Positions 8,879 through 16,535 of a stretch of DNA of 16,856 nt are shown here, piece by piece. Below the pieces are notes generated by a model, which was not told where the DNA came from, did not search any database, and was given only the letters and a program-made list of their open reading frames with translations. This DNA is from Isotricha intestinalis (lineage: Eukaryota; Ciliophora; Litostomatea; Vestibuliferida; Isotrichidae), in contig JAJJLU010000843.1 of NCBI GenBank assembly GCA_023807065.1, positions 1 through 16,856 of the forward strand, given 5' to 3'. Position 1 is the first letter of the stretch. Each line of letters begins with the position of its first letter. The position numbers were made by a program, and so were the translations under genes.

Positions 8879-9382
8879 TTCAATTATTATTATGTTTTTT
8901 TTAATAAATAATATAGTACTTAGTGTATATATATATGTAAATAAATCGTTCTTATATATTAAAAATTTTGAATTGATATATAATATAAAAAATAAGTATT
9001 TTAATGTTGAATAAATTCATTTAAAATTAACAAAAATTAAATTAATGAAAAATATTATTTAAATTATACTATTTCTTTTAAAAATTTTATAATAATTCTA
9101 CATAATTTAAATTTTTATAATTTATTTTAATTTAATAATAGGTTTATCATCTTTTTTGTCATTATAGAAAAAATTAAATATAAATTATAAATTATCTCCA
9201 AAAAAATATATATTATTATAATAAAGAAAATTAATAATTATATAATGAATTCACATCATAACAAAGTAAATTATTAAAAATTTTCCTATTTTTAATCAAA
9301 CATTTTTTTCTTTTTATACTTTATTTTATCTTATTTTAAATGATTATTAAATTATTTAATTTACTTTTTTAATATTTAATAA
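8879..9382. other. Intergenic region upstream of the Rab gene
   Basis: A 504-base AT-rich gap between two plus-strand genes, the longest fully internal non-coding stretch. It contains only tiny open frames (for example ten codons from 9245). No tRNA, structured RNA or tandem repeat was recognised. The Rab gene promoter should lie toward its right end. Confidence 0.55.
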
Positions 9383-10080
9383 ATGGATTCTATGAATAAT
9401 AACAAAACAAGAAATGAAATAAAAATAATAGTTATTGGAAATAGTGCGACAGGAAAAACATCATTTGTGAATAAATGGACAAAAGATACATTTACAGAAC
9501 AATATAAAGCAACAGTAGTATCAGAATTTTCATTTAAAGTATATGAATATAAAGGGAAATTATATAGAATTCAATTATGGGATTTAGCAGGACAAGATAA
9601 AAATACTTGTATAACAAAAATATTTTCAAAAAATGCTGATGGATGTATTATTTTATGTGATATTACAAATAAAGAATCAATACAAGAGTAAAATTATATA
9701 AATTAAAAATTTAAATTAGTACTTTAAAATGGAAAGAATCTGTTGATGAAAATAGTAGATTTTTAGATGGGGGATTTTTACCTTGTATTTTAATAGAAAA
9801 TAAAATTGATTTAGTTGATGATGATGTTGTTAAAAATGATGAAGAAATTAAAAAATTTGCTAAGAACAATAAATTTGATAATTTATTTAAAACTAGTGCT
9901 AAAATGGGAATTGGTATTGATGAAAGTATGGATTATTTAATTAAAAATATTTTGGAAAGAAGTGAAAAATGTAAAGATGATATTGGAAAAAATCCAATTG
10001 AAAAAAATAGAGAAAGTCTTGTTTTGGAAAAAAAAAAAATTTCTGATGAAAAATTAAAAATTAAAAATCAATGTTGTTAA
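9383..10080 (+). CDS. Rab32-like small GTPase (spliced, one 32-nt intron)
   Basis: Exon 1 is 9383-9687 and exon 2 is 9720-10080, joined within codon 102 (GA + T, Asp), giving 221 residues. G motifs: P-loop GNSATGKTS 19-27, switch I threonine T44 in YKATVVSEF, WDLAGQ 66-71 with the catalytic glutamine Q71, NKID 129-132, TSAK 160-163. The C-terminus is QCC, a double-cysteine geranylgeranylation signal, so it should cycle on membranes as a traffic regulator. The stretch DTLKWKESVD ... LDGGFLP before NKID is typical of the Rab32/38 branch, which acts at lysosome-related and endosomal compartments in other eukaryotes. Unusual: switch I has VVSEF where Rabs normally have IGxDF. Read without splicing, the first frame stops at 102 codons and lacks NKxD, SAK and the CC tail. 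Confidence 0.9.
9688..9719 (+). other. 32-nt spliceosomal intron in the Rab gene
   Basis: Begins GTAAAA and ends AAATTAG. It contains in-frame stops, and removing it restores a continuous Rab reading frame exactly between the IQ and TLKW segments. Phase 2 (after two bases of codon 102). The length and GTA...TAG ends fit the very short introns known from ciliates. Confidence 0.93.
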
Positions 10081-10483
10081 ATTAGTTTTTAATATAATCA
10101 ATTATTATTTAAATATATTTATTGAATAAAAAATAAAATTTTTTTTCTAATTGAATGTCTCTATTTGTTTAAATTATAATTTTTATTCTTAAATTTATTA
10201 CAATAATAAATTTATGTTTTCAAAATAAAAACAATTAAGTATTTAAATTTTCTGTTTCAATAATATATTCGTTTAATATTTTAAATATTAAAATCTTAAT
10301 TTTTTTTTACATATATCTTAATAAAAGATTAATGAATATGATAGAAATGTTGGAGTGTTGCCTTGGTGATTTTTCAAAATGAACAAATAATTTGAATATA
10401 TACATAAATACATATAATTAGATAATTCTTAATCTCAATAATAAAATCAAATTTAAACATTATACACATTTAATCTTTTTTTT
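10081..10483. other. Convergent intergenic region with a G+C-rich island
   Basis: A 403-base gap between the Rab gene (plus) and the CaaX-box gene (minus). Most is featureless A/T, but 10349-10369 is 11 of 21 G+C, strikingly unlike its surroundings. Overlapping it are a 16-codon open frame on plus (ATG at 10332) and a 32-codon frame on minus (10405 down to 10307). Neither resembles a known protein. I could not match the island to a tRNA, a spliceosomal RNA or a box C/D consensus. Confidence 0.6.
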
Positions 10484-10873
10484 TTAAAATATATTACAAA
10501 CACTACATTGGCATTCTTCTTCAGTATTTAAATTTTTATTATTAACTGGAAATTCTGTATGAATAATTACAATTTCTGCAATTTTTTCTCTTGAAATTTG
10601 ATCAACAAATGTTACTTTATGTTTCTTTGATCCTTTACAAATTTTATTTCCATAAATATCAGTTCTTATATTTTCTCTTCCTATAAATTTACTATTTAAA
10701 GATAAAAAAGAAGGTCTTGTATATTTTGATTTTATATTATGTAAATCAAATGAACTTCTTATATTTGTTGATTCTGATTTAAATAAATTTTCATTTAAAC
10801 TAGATTTTCTTGAATGAATTTGAAACTCATTTTCATTATTTCTTGTATTTCCTTCATTTTTTAAAGATAACAT
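10484..10873 (-). CDS. Small protein with Cys-rich C-terminus and CaaX-like box, function unknown
   Basis: A 129-residue protein. Residues 1-65 are Ser/Asn-rich and probably disordered. Residues 69-108 look folded and conserved: IRTDIYGNKICKG, then KKHKVTFVDQISREKIAEIVII, a basic KKHKVTF segment leading into a strand/helix pattern. The end is CQCSVCNIF: C121, C123 and C126, the last in a CaaX-like context (CNIF) that could be prenylated, with the neighbouring cysteines open to palmitoylation. I recall similar KKHKVxFxD-plus-Cys-tail proteins among ciliate hypotheticals but cannot name a family. It is divergent from the next gene, with 97 bases between the start codons. Confidence 0.75.
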   Translation of the reverse strand: MLSLKNEGNTRNNENEFQIHSRKSSLNENLFKSESTNIRSSFDLHNIKSKYTRPSFLSLNSKFIGRENIRTDIYGNKICKGSKKHKVTFVDQISREKIAEIVIIHTEFPVNNKNLNTEEECQCSVCNIF

Positions 10874-10970
10874 TTTTAGATTTTCTTGTTTTAAATAATT
10901 TTATTCTATCAATCAATTTTTTTCTTATAAATTAATTCAATAAATTTTAAATTTAAGAATAATTTTAAAA
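10874..10970. promoter_or_regulatory. Compact divergent promoter region (97 bp)
   Basis: The gap between the start codons of the CaaX-box gene (minus) and the Asn-rich gene (plus). Both promoters and both 5' leaders must fit here or overlap coding sequence. It is pure AT-rich DNA with no recognisable element. Confidence 0.6.
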
Positions 10971-12383
10971 ATGCAAGAATTTAAAGGAATATATTATGGA
11001 GAATCTAAAGAACAACATTTTTTTGAAGCAGGAGCTCACTTTAAATATATTGAATTATATAGAAGATTAGAATTATTATATAAACAACAAAATTTAAATA
11101 ATCCTTCTTTACAAGTAAATTTACTATTTTAACAATTTTAGGAAAATAAATTAAGAAATAATTTAATACTTGAAAAAAGCAAAAGTGGAAATAGTTCAAT
11201 TTTTAATAACTCTAACAATAAAGAAAATAATAATCAATTACCTCTCAGTAAATTTATTCTGAATAAATATTTACAAATGAATTTAACTACAAATAAAAAT
11301 AATAAAATGAACAGTTTAATGTCTCATTTTTCAGATTCTGAAAAAAGAGGAAAATCAAATGATAATAATTCCCAAGAAAATAATAATTCAATTCAAATAA
11401 AAAGAACATCTTCAGTTTCTCGAAATAATAAAAATAATAAAAAGAATAGAAATAATAATAATACAAATTATTATAATTCAATATATAAAATGAACAAAGC
11501 AAATACTATAATACATTATAATATAAATAATAATAAAAGAAAAAAGAATGTTTCTTTAAATTCTTCAAATAAAACAATATACAACAAAAATCATCTTCAA
11601 AAAAATAGAATAATAAATGATTTATCAGATTATTCAACAATGAGTAATCCAAATAATGAAAAATATAATAAAAAAAAAGATTGGATTGCATATATTCAAA
11701 GTAAAACTCAAAGAGCAAGAGATTATAGTATGATTGTTAAGAAAAATAATATGTGTAGTATTAATCATAATAGTGATAGAAGATTATCTAGTTCTTCTAA
11801 ATCTAAAAGTAGAAATACAAATAAAATTAAAGGAAGAGCTAATTCTAATGTTACAATTGGGAAATCTAGTTTAATTGATGATATTTCTTTTTGGATTAAT
11901 AAAATTAATTTTAAAAATGGTAAAAAAATACTTAAAGAAATTAAAAAAATTAATATTAATAATATTGTAAATAAAGAAAAAAATAATAATAATAATAAAA
12001 CCAAAAAAAGTAGAAATTTAAAACATGAAAATATATCATTTAAAAGCAGTTCAATTGATAATAATAAAAAAAATATTTTATCATCTTCCACATTAACAAT
12101 GAATGCTAAAACAATATATAATCAAAGAAATGGGAATAATAAACAAAATAAAATGAATCATAAATCAAATAAGAAAGAATATCATAAAAGAAATAATTTT
12201 ATAAATAATAATATTAATGAAACTATTATCTCTAATTATGCACAAATTTATGTTAAAAAAAATCATTTGAAAAGTTCATTTGAAAATAATAATTTTACAG
12301 TTAATAATCAAACAATTCAACCTCAAAAACCATTAATTTCATCAAGAATAAATAAAAAAAAAATATATTCTTTCAAAATATAA
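10971..12383 (+). CDS. Asn-rich protein of unknown function with conserved-looking N-terminal motif (spliced)
   Basis: Exon 1 is 10971-11114 (48 codons) and exon 2 is 11142-12383, joined in phase 0 to give 461 residues. The first ATG within exon 2 alone is at 11277, so a single-exon reading would lose the first 93 residues. The N-terminus is not low complexity: FEAGAHFKYIELYRRLELLY at 18-37 forms an amphipathic helix. I recall similar GAHFKY motifs at the start of ciliate hypothetical proteins. Most of the remainder is Asn/Lys/Ser-rich. Two more structured islands stand out: KKDWIAYIQSKTQRARDYSM at about 226-245 (helical, basic) and LIDDISFWINKINFKNGKKI at about 293-312. There is no signal peptide, membrane segment or catalytic motif. 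Function unknown. Confidence 0.85.
11115..11141 (+). other. 27-nt spliceosomal intron in the Asn-rich gene
   Basis: Begins GTAAATT and ends ATTTTAG, with an in-frame TAA inside. Removing it joins SLQ to ENKLRNN in frame and links a conserved-looking N-terminal exon to the long downstream frame. Its ends match the other intron in the window. Confidence 0.88.
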
Positions 12384-12595
12384 ATATTTTTTTTTAATTT
12401 ATATTATTCTTGTTTAATTTATTAAATTTGAAAAATTTATTTATTCAATTAATATTTTTTAATTAAAACTTTAAAATAATAATTAGGAAATATTCTGTTA
12501 AAATTTTTTATTATATTTTTACAAAATTTTTAAATTTTTAAATTAAATAATTTAATATCCTTTAATTGTGATTTATTTAAATCTTTATGTTTTTT
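12384..12595. other. Convergent intergenic region
   Basis: A 212-base AT-rich gap between the 3' ends of the Asn-rich gene (plus) and the aspartic-protease-like gene (minus). T- and A-runs only; no feature recognised beyond the implied transcript ends. Confidence 0.5.
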
Positions 12596-13867
12596 TTATA
12601 TTAAATTTTTATAATTTGGACTATAATCATATATTTCATTAATTTCATTAGAACGTATTTTTCTCTTACTTTTATACTTGAGTAATTTAAAATAAAGAAA
12701 GATTAAAAAAAATAAAATAATTACCAAAACAATAATTATCACAACAATTAATAAAATTGAAATATTAAAATATAAATTATCAATTTGAGTATAAAATCCA
12801 ATAATTCTTTTATCAATATTAAAAACCATTTGATATTTTCTTAAAAAAGGAATTCCTAAAGTCCATCTATAAGGTTGTGATTTATCAAAAAAAATCAAAA
12901 AAATATATCTTCCATTAATTTCTTCATATAAATTTTTAGCATCTAATTCAAAAGTATAATTCAAATCTTTAGAATATAATTTAATATATTTTAATTTATT
13001 TAAATCAATATTTTTTTCACAAATATAATATAAATATTGATTATTTTCATATATTGAACAAATTTCTGAATTAACATAATCATTAAAAAATTCTAGATCA
13101 ATTTGAGTAAAAAAAGGTTCAATAGCAACAATACCATTTAATCTTATATCAAAATCAACATTTAAATGATATTTATCAAAAAATAATGTATCTCCATAAT
13201 AAAATTTATCCATATTTAATTTCCAATATTGTTCATATTCAGTTATTTCAACATTCGAATATTCAAAATATTTATCATTATAATTTTTATCGTATTCTGA
13301 AGGATATCCTCCTATTATTAATTCTCCTTTATTTTTATTTTTTTTATCAAATTTAATTGTGAAAATTGTTGAATTTAAAACTTTATAATTTTTAATTGAA
13401 TTAAATATATTATCATTATCACTTACTCTTCCCGGTGATAAACCTAAACAATTTTCTATTGTATTTTTATTTGGAGTTTTTATTAAAAGAAAAGGTAAAT
13501 TATTTATTTTAATTTCTTCCTTTTTTTCATTATTAAATATAAAACTTTCTTCTACTAAAACTACTTTTTCTCCAATATGTTTTTTTGAAGTTTCTGATAA
13601 TTCTTTATAAGTTAATGATTTTTCTGTATTAAATGATGATTTTAAAATATAAAAATTTGATTCATTAAAAATTAATAAAGGTCTTATTATTTGATTTGGA
13701 TTTCCTATTTTAATTTCTGTTGTTACTTTTTTATTTAAAAAATAAGTTGAAAAAGTATAATTTTTATCATCTATCATTTCTATATTTATTGGAAGTTTTA
13801 TTATACATTTAATCAAAGAAAATTGTAAAAGTATAATTTTACAATATAAAATAATATAACATTTCAT
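12596..13867 (-). CDS. Membrane-anchored pepsin-like aspartic protease homologue, probably inactive
   Basis: A 423-residue predicted type I membrane protein. A hydrophobic segment at about 4-23 looks like a signal peptide and 369-396 is a strong membrane span, followed by a basic 27-residue cytosolic tail. The ectodomain follows the pepsin (A1) pattern: TEIKIGNPNQ at 50-59, ESNFYI at 69-74 where pepsins have SSNLWV, LGLSPGR 141-147, GELIIGGYPSEYD 181-193 and LGIPFLRKYQMVFNIDKRIIGFY 337-359, which matches the family's LGxxFLRxYYxVFDxxxxxxGFA. The first catalytic motif (DTGS) is replaced by residues 66-69, IFNE. The second has no D-[ST]-G: the region reads DFDIRLNGIVAIEP at 238-251. Proteolysis therefore looks unlikely, and a binding or structural role is inferred. 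Conserved-looking Cys pairs include C270 and C283. Start is the first ATG. Confidence 0.85.
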   Translation of the reverse strand: MKCYIILYCKIILLQFSLIKCIIKLPINIEMIDDKNYTFSTYFLNKKVTTEIKIGNPNQIIRPLLIFNESNFYILKSSFNTEKSLTYKELSETSKKHIGEKVVLVEESFIFNNEKKEEIKINNLPFLLIKTPNKNTIENCLGLSPGRVSDNDNIFNSIKNYKVLNSTIFTIKFDKKNKNKGELIIGGYPSEYDKNYNDKYFEYSNVEITEYEQYWKLNMDKFYYGDTLFFDKYHLNVDFDIRLNGIVAIEPFFTQIDLEFFNDYVNSEICSIYENNQYLYYICEKNIDLNKLKYIKLYSKDLNYTFELDAKNLYEEINGRYIFLIFFDKSQPYRWTLGIPFLRKYQMVFNIDKRIIGFYTQIDNLYFNISILLIVVIIIVLVIILFFLIFLYFKLLKYKSKRKIRSNEINEIYDYSPNYKNLI

Positions 13868-13914
13868 ATATAAATAAATTATATTATTAAACTTTATTTT
13901 AAATAAATTATTTA
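13868..13914. promoter_or_regulatory. 47-bp divergent promoter region
   Basis: Only 47 bases, all A/T except one C and one G or fewer, separate the start codons of the aspartic-protease-like gene (minus) and the WD40 gene (plus). Both core promoters and leaders must lie in or overlap this segment. TATA-like strings occur but mean little at this composition. Confidence 0.65.
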
Positions 13915-15399
13915 ATGATAAATCAAAAAAAAGATGAAAATAGAATTTTATATTTAATGGGAAGAGAAAAAGAATTAGAATATAATTTGGAATTATTTAT
14001 AAGATTAGATTCATTAGTAATAAAAGTAGATTCAGATCAAACTTTTCCATTTGAACATTATGAAGGAATTTTTACTTTAAATAATCTACACACAATCAAA
14101 TTTTTTGAATCACTTTCAATAGAAGATATAATTAATAAATTATCTACTTTAATTGATGAAAAAGAAATAAAAATTTTAAGATGTGATGCATTTATTAAAT
14201 TATGTTATAAAGATGTTTTTTCACTTCAAATAGATGAAATAAGAAAAACTTTAAATCAAAGAATGGAAGAAATATATGATTATATGCATATTTTAGCAGA
14301 AAAAGTAAATTCATTAGAAAAAGAAAACAAAAATTTAAGAAATGAAATAGTATATTTAAAAAAAAGAATGACAGAAAATGAATTAAAGCATTCTATAAAA
14401 ATAATAAATAGAAATTCAGATTTTAATAAAAAAGTAGAGAAAAAATTAACATCAGAAATAATAAATTTAAATGAGAAGATATTTAATATTCACATAAAAA
14501 ATTTTTCAATATCATTACTTCAATCATACACAGAACATACAGAAACAGTAAATTATATTTCAGTATTTCAAAATGGAAATTTTATAACAGCATCATCAGA
14601 TTATTCAATAAAATTATTTGATTTAAATAAACCAAAAATATTTTCTATTGACAAAGCACATTCTTCTGCAATTAATTCAATAGATACAAAAGATAATAAT
14701 AAATTTATTTCTTGTTCACAAGATGGAATAATTAAAATTTGGTTCATTAATGATGAAGAATTTACTCAAGTTCAAATGATTGAAAATGCACATAAAAGTT
14801 CAATTAATTGTATAAAATATTTTAAAGACAGTGAAAGATTAAATCAATTTATTTCTTCTTCAAATGATAAAACAATGAAAATTTGGGAAAAATCAAAAGA
14901 TAATAGGTACTATTGTATTAAAACAATATTAAATACAGATTCAAATTATATAAATTGTATAATTGAATTAAATGAAGCAATTTTAACAGGAGGATATGAT
15001 GGAATAAAAATTTGGGATTTAAAAAATTATGATTTAACTACTTCAATTATAAATTGTTCTTGTTATTCTGAAAATACTTTAAAAATGATTGATAAAGATA
15101 GATTTATTATTAGTAGTGGAAATGAAAAAAGTATTTTTATTGGAAGTATAAATGAAGAAAAATTAATTGTTGAACTTTCTTCTTATACGGAAATTTATGC
15201 TATTCTTATTATTCAAAAAGGATTTTTTTTAACTGCAGGAAAAGATAAACATATTAGACTTTATAGAAGTGATAATTATGATATTTTTAAAGCCTTTAAA
15301 ACTGAACATTCTAATGAAATTAATGGATTCTTCTTCATTACTGATAATATTATTGGAAGTTATAGTAAAGGAGGACAAATTAAATTATGGAATTGTTAA
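13915..15399 (+). CDS. Coiled-coil WD40 (seven-blade beta-propeller) protein
   Basis: A 494-residue protein. Residues about 24-118 form an unrecognised N-terminal domain (LELFIRLDSLVIKV ... FTLNNLHTIKFFESLSIEDIINKL), predicted strands then helices. Residues about 108-190 are a Lys/Glu/Leu heptad-rich coiled coil. Seven WD-type repeats fill about 203-494, at roughly 203-237, 244-278, 288-325, 333-369, 375-415, 417-452 and 460-494. The clearest motifs are SSDYSIKLFDL, SQDGIIKIWFI, SNDKTMKIWEK, GYDGIKIWDL, GKDKHIRLYR and GGQIKLWNC. This is enough for a closed propeller, so it is probably a protein-interaction scaffold that dimerises through the coiled coil. Cellular role is not readable from sequence. 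M15 is an alternative start. Confidence 0.88.
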   Translation: MINQKKDENRILYLMGREKELEYNLELFIRLDSLVIKVDSDQTFPFEHYEGIFTLNNLHTIKFFESLSIEDIINKLSTLIDEKEIKILRCDAFIKLCYKDVFSLQIDEIRKTLNQRMEEIYDYMHILAEKVNSLEKENKNLRNEIVYLKKRMTENELKHSIKIINRNSDFNKKVEKKLTSEIINLNEKIFNIHIKNFSISLLQSYTEHTETVNYISVFQNGNFITASSDYSIKLFDLNKPKIFSIDKAHSSAINSIDTKDNNKFISCSQDGIIKIWFINDEEFTQVQMIENAHKSSINCIKYFKDSERLNQFISSSNDKTMKIWEKSKDNRYYCIKTILNTDSNYINCIIELNEAILTGGYDGIKIWDLKNYDLTTSIINCSCYSENTLKMIDKDRFIISSGNEKSIFIGSINEEKLIVELSSYTEIYAILIIQKGFFLTAGKDKHIRLYRSDNYDIFKAFKTEHSNEINGFFFITDNIIGSYSKGGQIKLWNC

Positions 15400-15444
15400 A
15401 ATTATATTAAATAATATATTTTATTTTTAATGTATATTTTTATC

Positions 15445-15466
15445 TTAATTTAATTTAATTTAATTT
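15445..15466. repeat. Short (TTAAT)n microsatellite
   Basis: About four tandem copies of a 5-nt TTAAT/AATTT unit just upstream of the next start codon, within the 72-base gap between two plus-strand genes. Its position puts it in the promoter or 5' leader of the downstream gene. Probably slippage-derived. Confidence 0.6.
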
Positions 15467-15471
15467 TAATA

Positions 15472-16152
15472 ATGAATTTTCAAAAGATAATTGATTCACT
15501 TTGTGTTTGCTTAAAAAAAAATCCAGAGTTTAGAGTATTAAAAGTTGATGTTGAAAATAATCAAAATATTGCAACAAATTCAAAAAATGAAAGTCATGAT
15601 AAAGAAAGATTACATAATATTTTAAAAGAAAAAAATAATATTCCTTTAATAGATAATTATAGTAGAATATTTACTTACAGTAACAACATTCAATTTTTAA
15701 AGAATAATGATAAAAAAAATAAAGAAAAGCCATTTTTTTATAGAAATTTTACTTTAAAAAATGGAATTATTCATGATGAATCAGATGAAAATAACAAAAT
15801 AACAAATAATAATAATAATATAAAAAGTAAAAGAGAAAATAATATAAAGATTATAGAAAATAATAAAGAAAAAGAAAATAAAAAAACAAGCAACACAATA
15901 GAACCTCAAGAACAATTATTGGATAAATCAACATTAAATAAAAAAAAAAATATTAAAACAGTTTTCACTTATCATAAAAGAGAAAATTTTGCCGAACAAT
16001 TAGATATTATTAATTCTGATAAAAATCAAAAAGAAGGAATTGTTCAAGAAGTAATTAATGAAAAAAGTGCATTCAAAGAATTTCAAAATAATATGGATGA
16101 CATTATTAAAAAGTCTTTACTTAAAAAACAATATAGTGAAAGTGATGATTAA
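15472..16152 (+). CDS. Lys/Asn-rich low-complexity protein, function unknown
   Basis: A 226-residue, highly charged protein beginning MNFQKIIDSLCVCLKKNPEF: a short hydrophobic-amphipathic N-terminus with a CVC pair, then mostly Asn/Lys/Glu-rich disordered sequence. Slightly more complex islands are IPLIDNYSRIFTY at about 57-69, KPFFYRNFTLKNGIIHDE at about 86-103 and VFTYHKRENFAEQLDII near 163-179. No domain, signal peptide or membrane span is recognised. It starts 72 bases after the WD40 gene in the same direction. The stable reading frame, normal TAA stop and repeated aromatic islands argue for a real gene, but with less certainty than its neighbours. Confidence 0.7.
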   Translation: MNFQKIIDSLCVCLKKNPEFRVLKVDVENNQNIATNSKNESHDKERLHNILKEKNNIPLIDNYSRIFTYSNNIQFLKNNDKKNKEKPFFYRNFTLKNGIIHDESDENNKITNNNNNIKSKRENNIKIIENNKEKENKKTSNTIEPQEQLLDKSTLNKKKNIKTVFTYHKRENFAEQLDIINSDKNQKEGIVQEVINEKSAFKEFQNNMDDIIKKSLLKKQYSESDD

Positions 16153-16535
16153 AAAAATAATAAATTCTGTATTATAAATTTTTATTCAAAATTATTAACT
16201 TATAATTAAAAAGGTAGTTGTATTTGTATTTAGGATATTTGAATTTAATAAGAAATAAAATTAAAATTTATTATATTTATTTTTTAATATTTATTTTAAT
16301 AAAAAATATTATAAAAATTTTTCCCATATTTATTATATCACATTAACTCACTTTTCAAAGTTTAAAATTCTCATATTAACTGATTAAAAAACTTTAAATT
16401 TTCAATTCACAAAAAATAAAATATGAAAAAAAAAAAAATAAATAGGAGATAGTAAAATAATAAAGCACTTAATTTCATAAATGAATTTAAAAAATATAGA
16501 CATAAAATAAACATTGAAAAAAAAAAAATGAAAAA
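16153..16535. other. Convergent intergenic region
   Basis: A 383-base gap between the low-complexity gene (plus) and the EF-hand gene (minus). AT-rich, with a loosely repeated 13-mer (TCACATTAACTCA 16338-16350 and TCATATTAACTGA 16371-16383, two mismatches). No RNA gene or coding sequence recognised. Confidence 0.5.

Noticed and set aside
10321..10390. Box C/D snoRNA or snRNA reading of the G+C-rich island
   Set aside because: No CTGA D box and no good RTGATGA C box, and no match to remembered U1-U6 core motifs; kept only as an unexplained island.
11287..12091. Three minus-strand frames under the Asn-rich gene
   Set aside because: Antisense of low-complexity AAT/AAA codons; no domain, and the plus-strand gene has a better start and structure.
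16338..16383. Near-repeated 13-mer in the last intergenic gap
   Set aside because: Two copies with two mismatches in AT-rich sequence; not enough to call a regulatory repeat.
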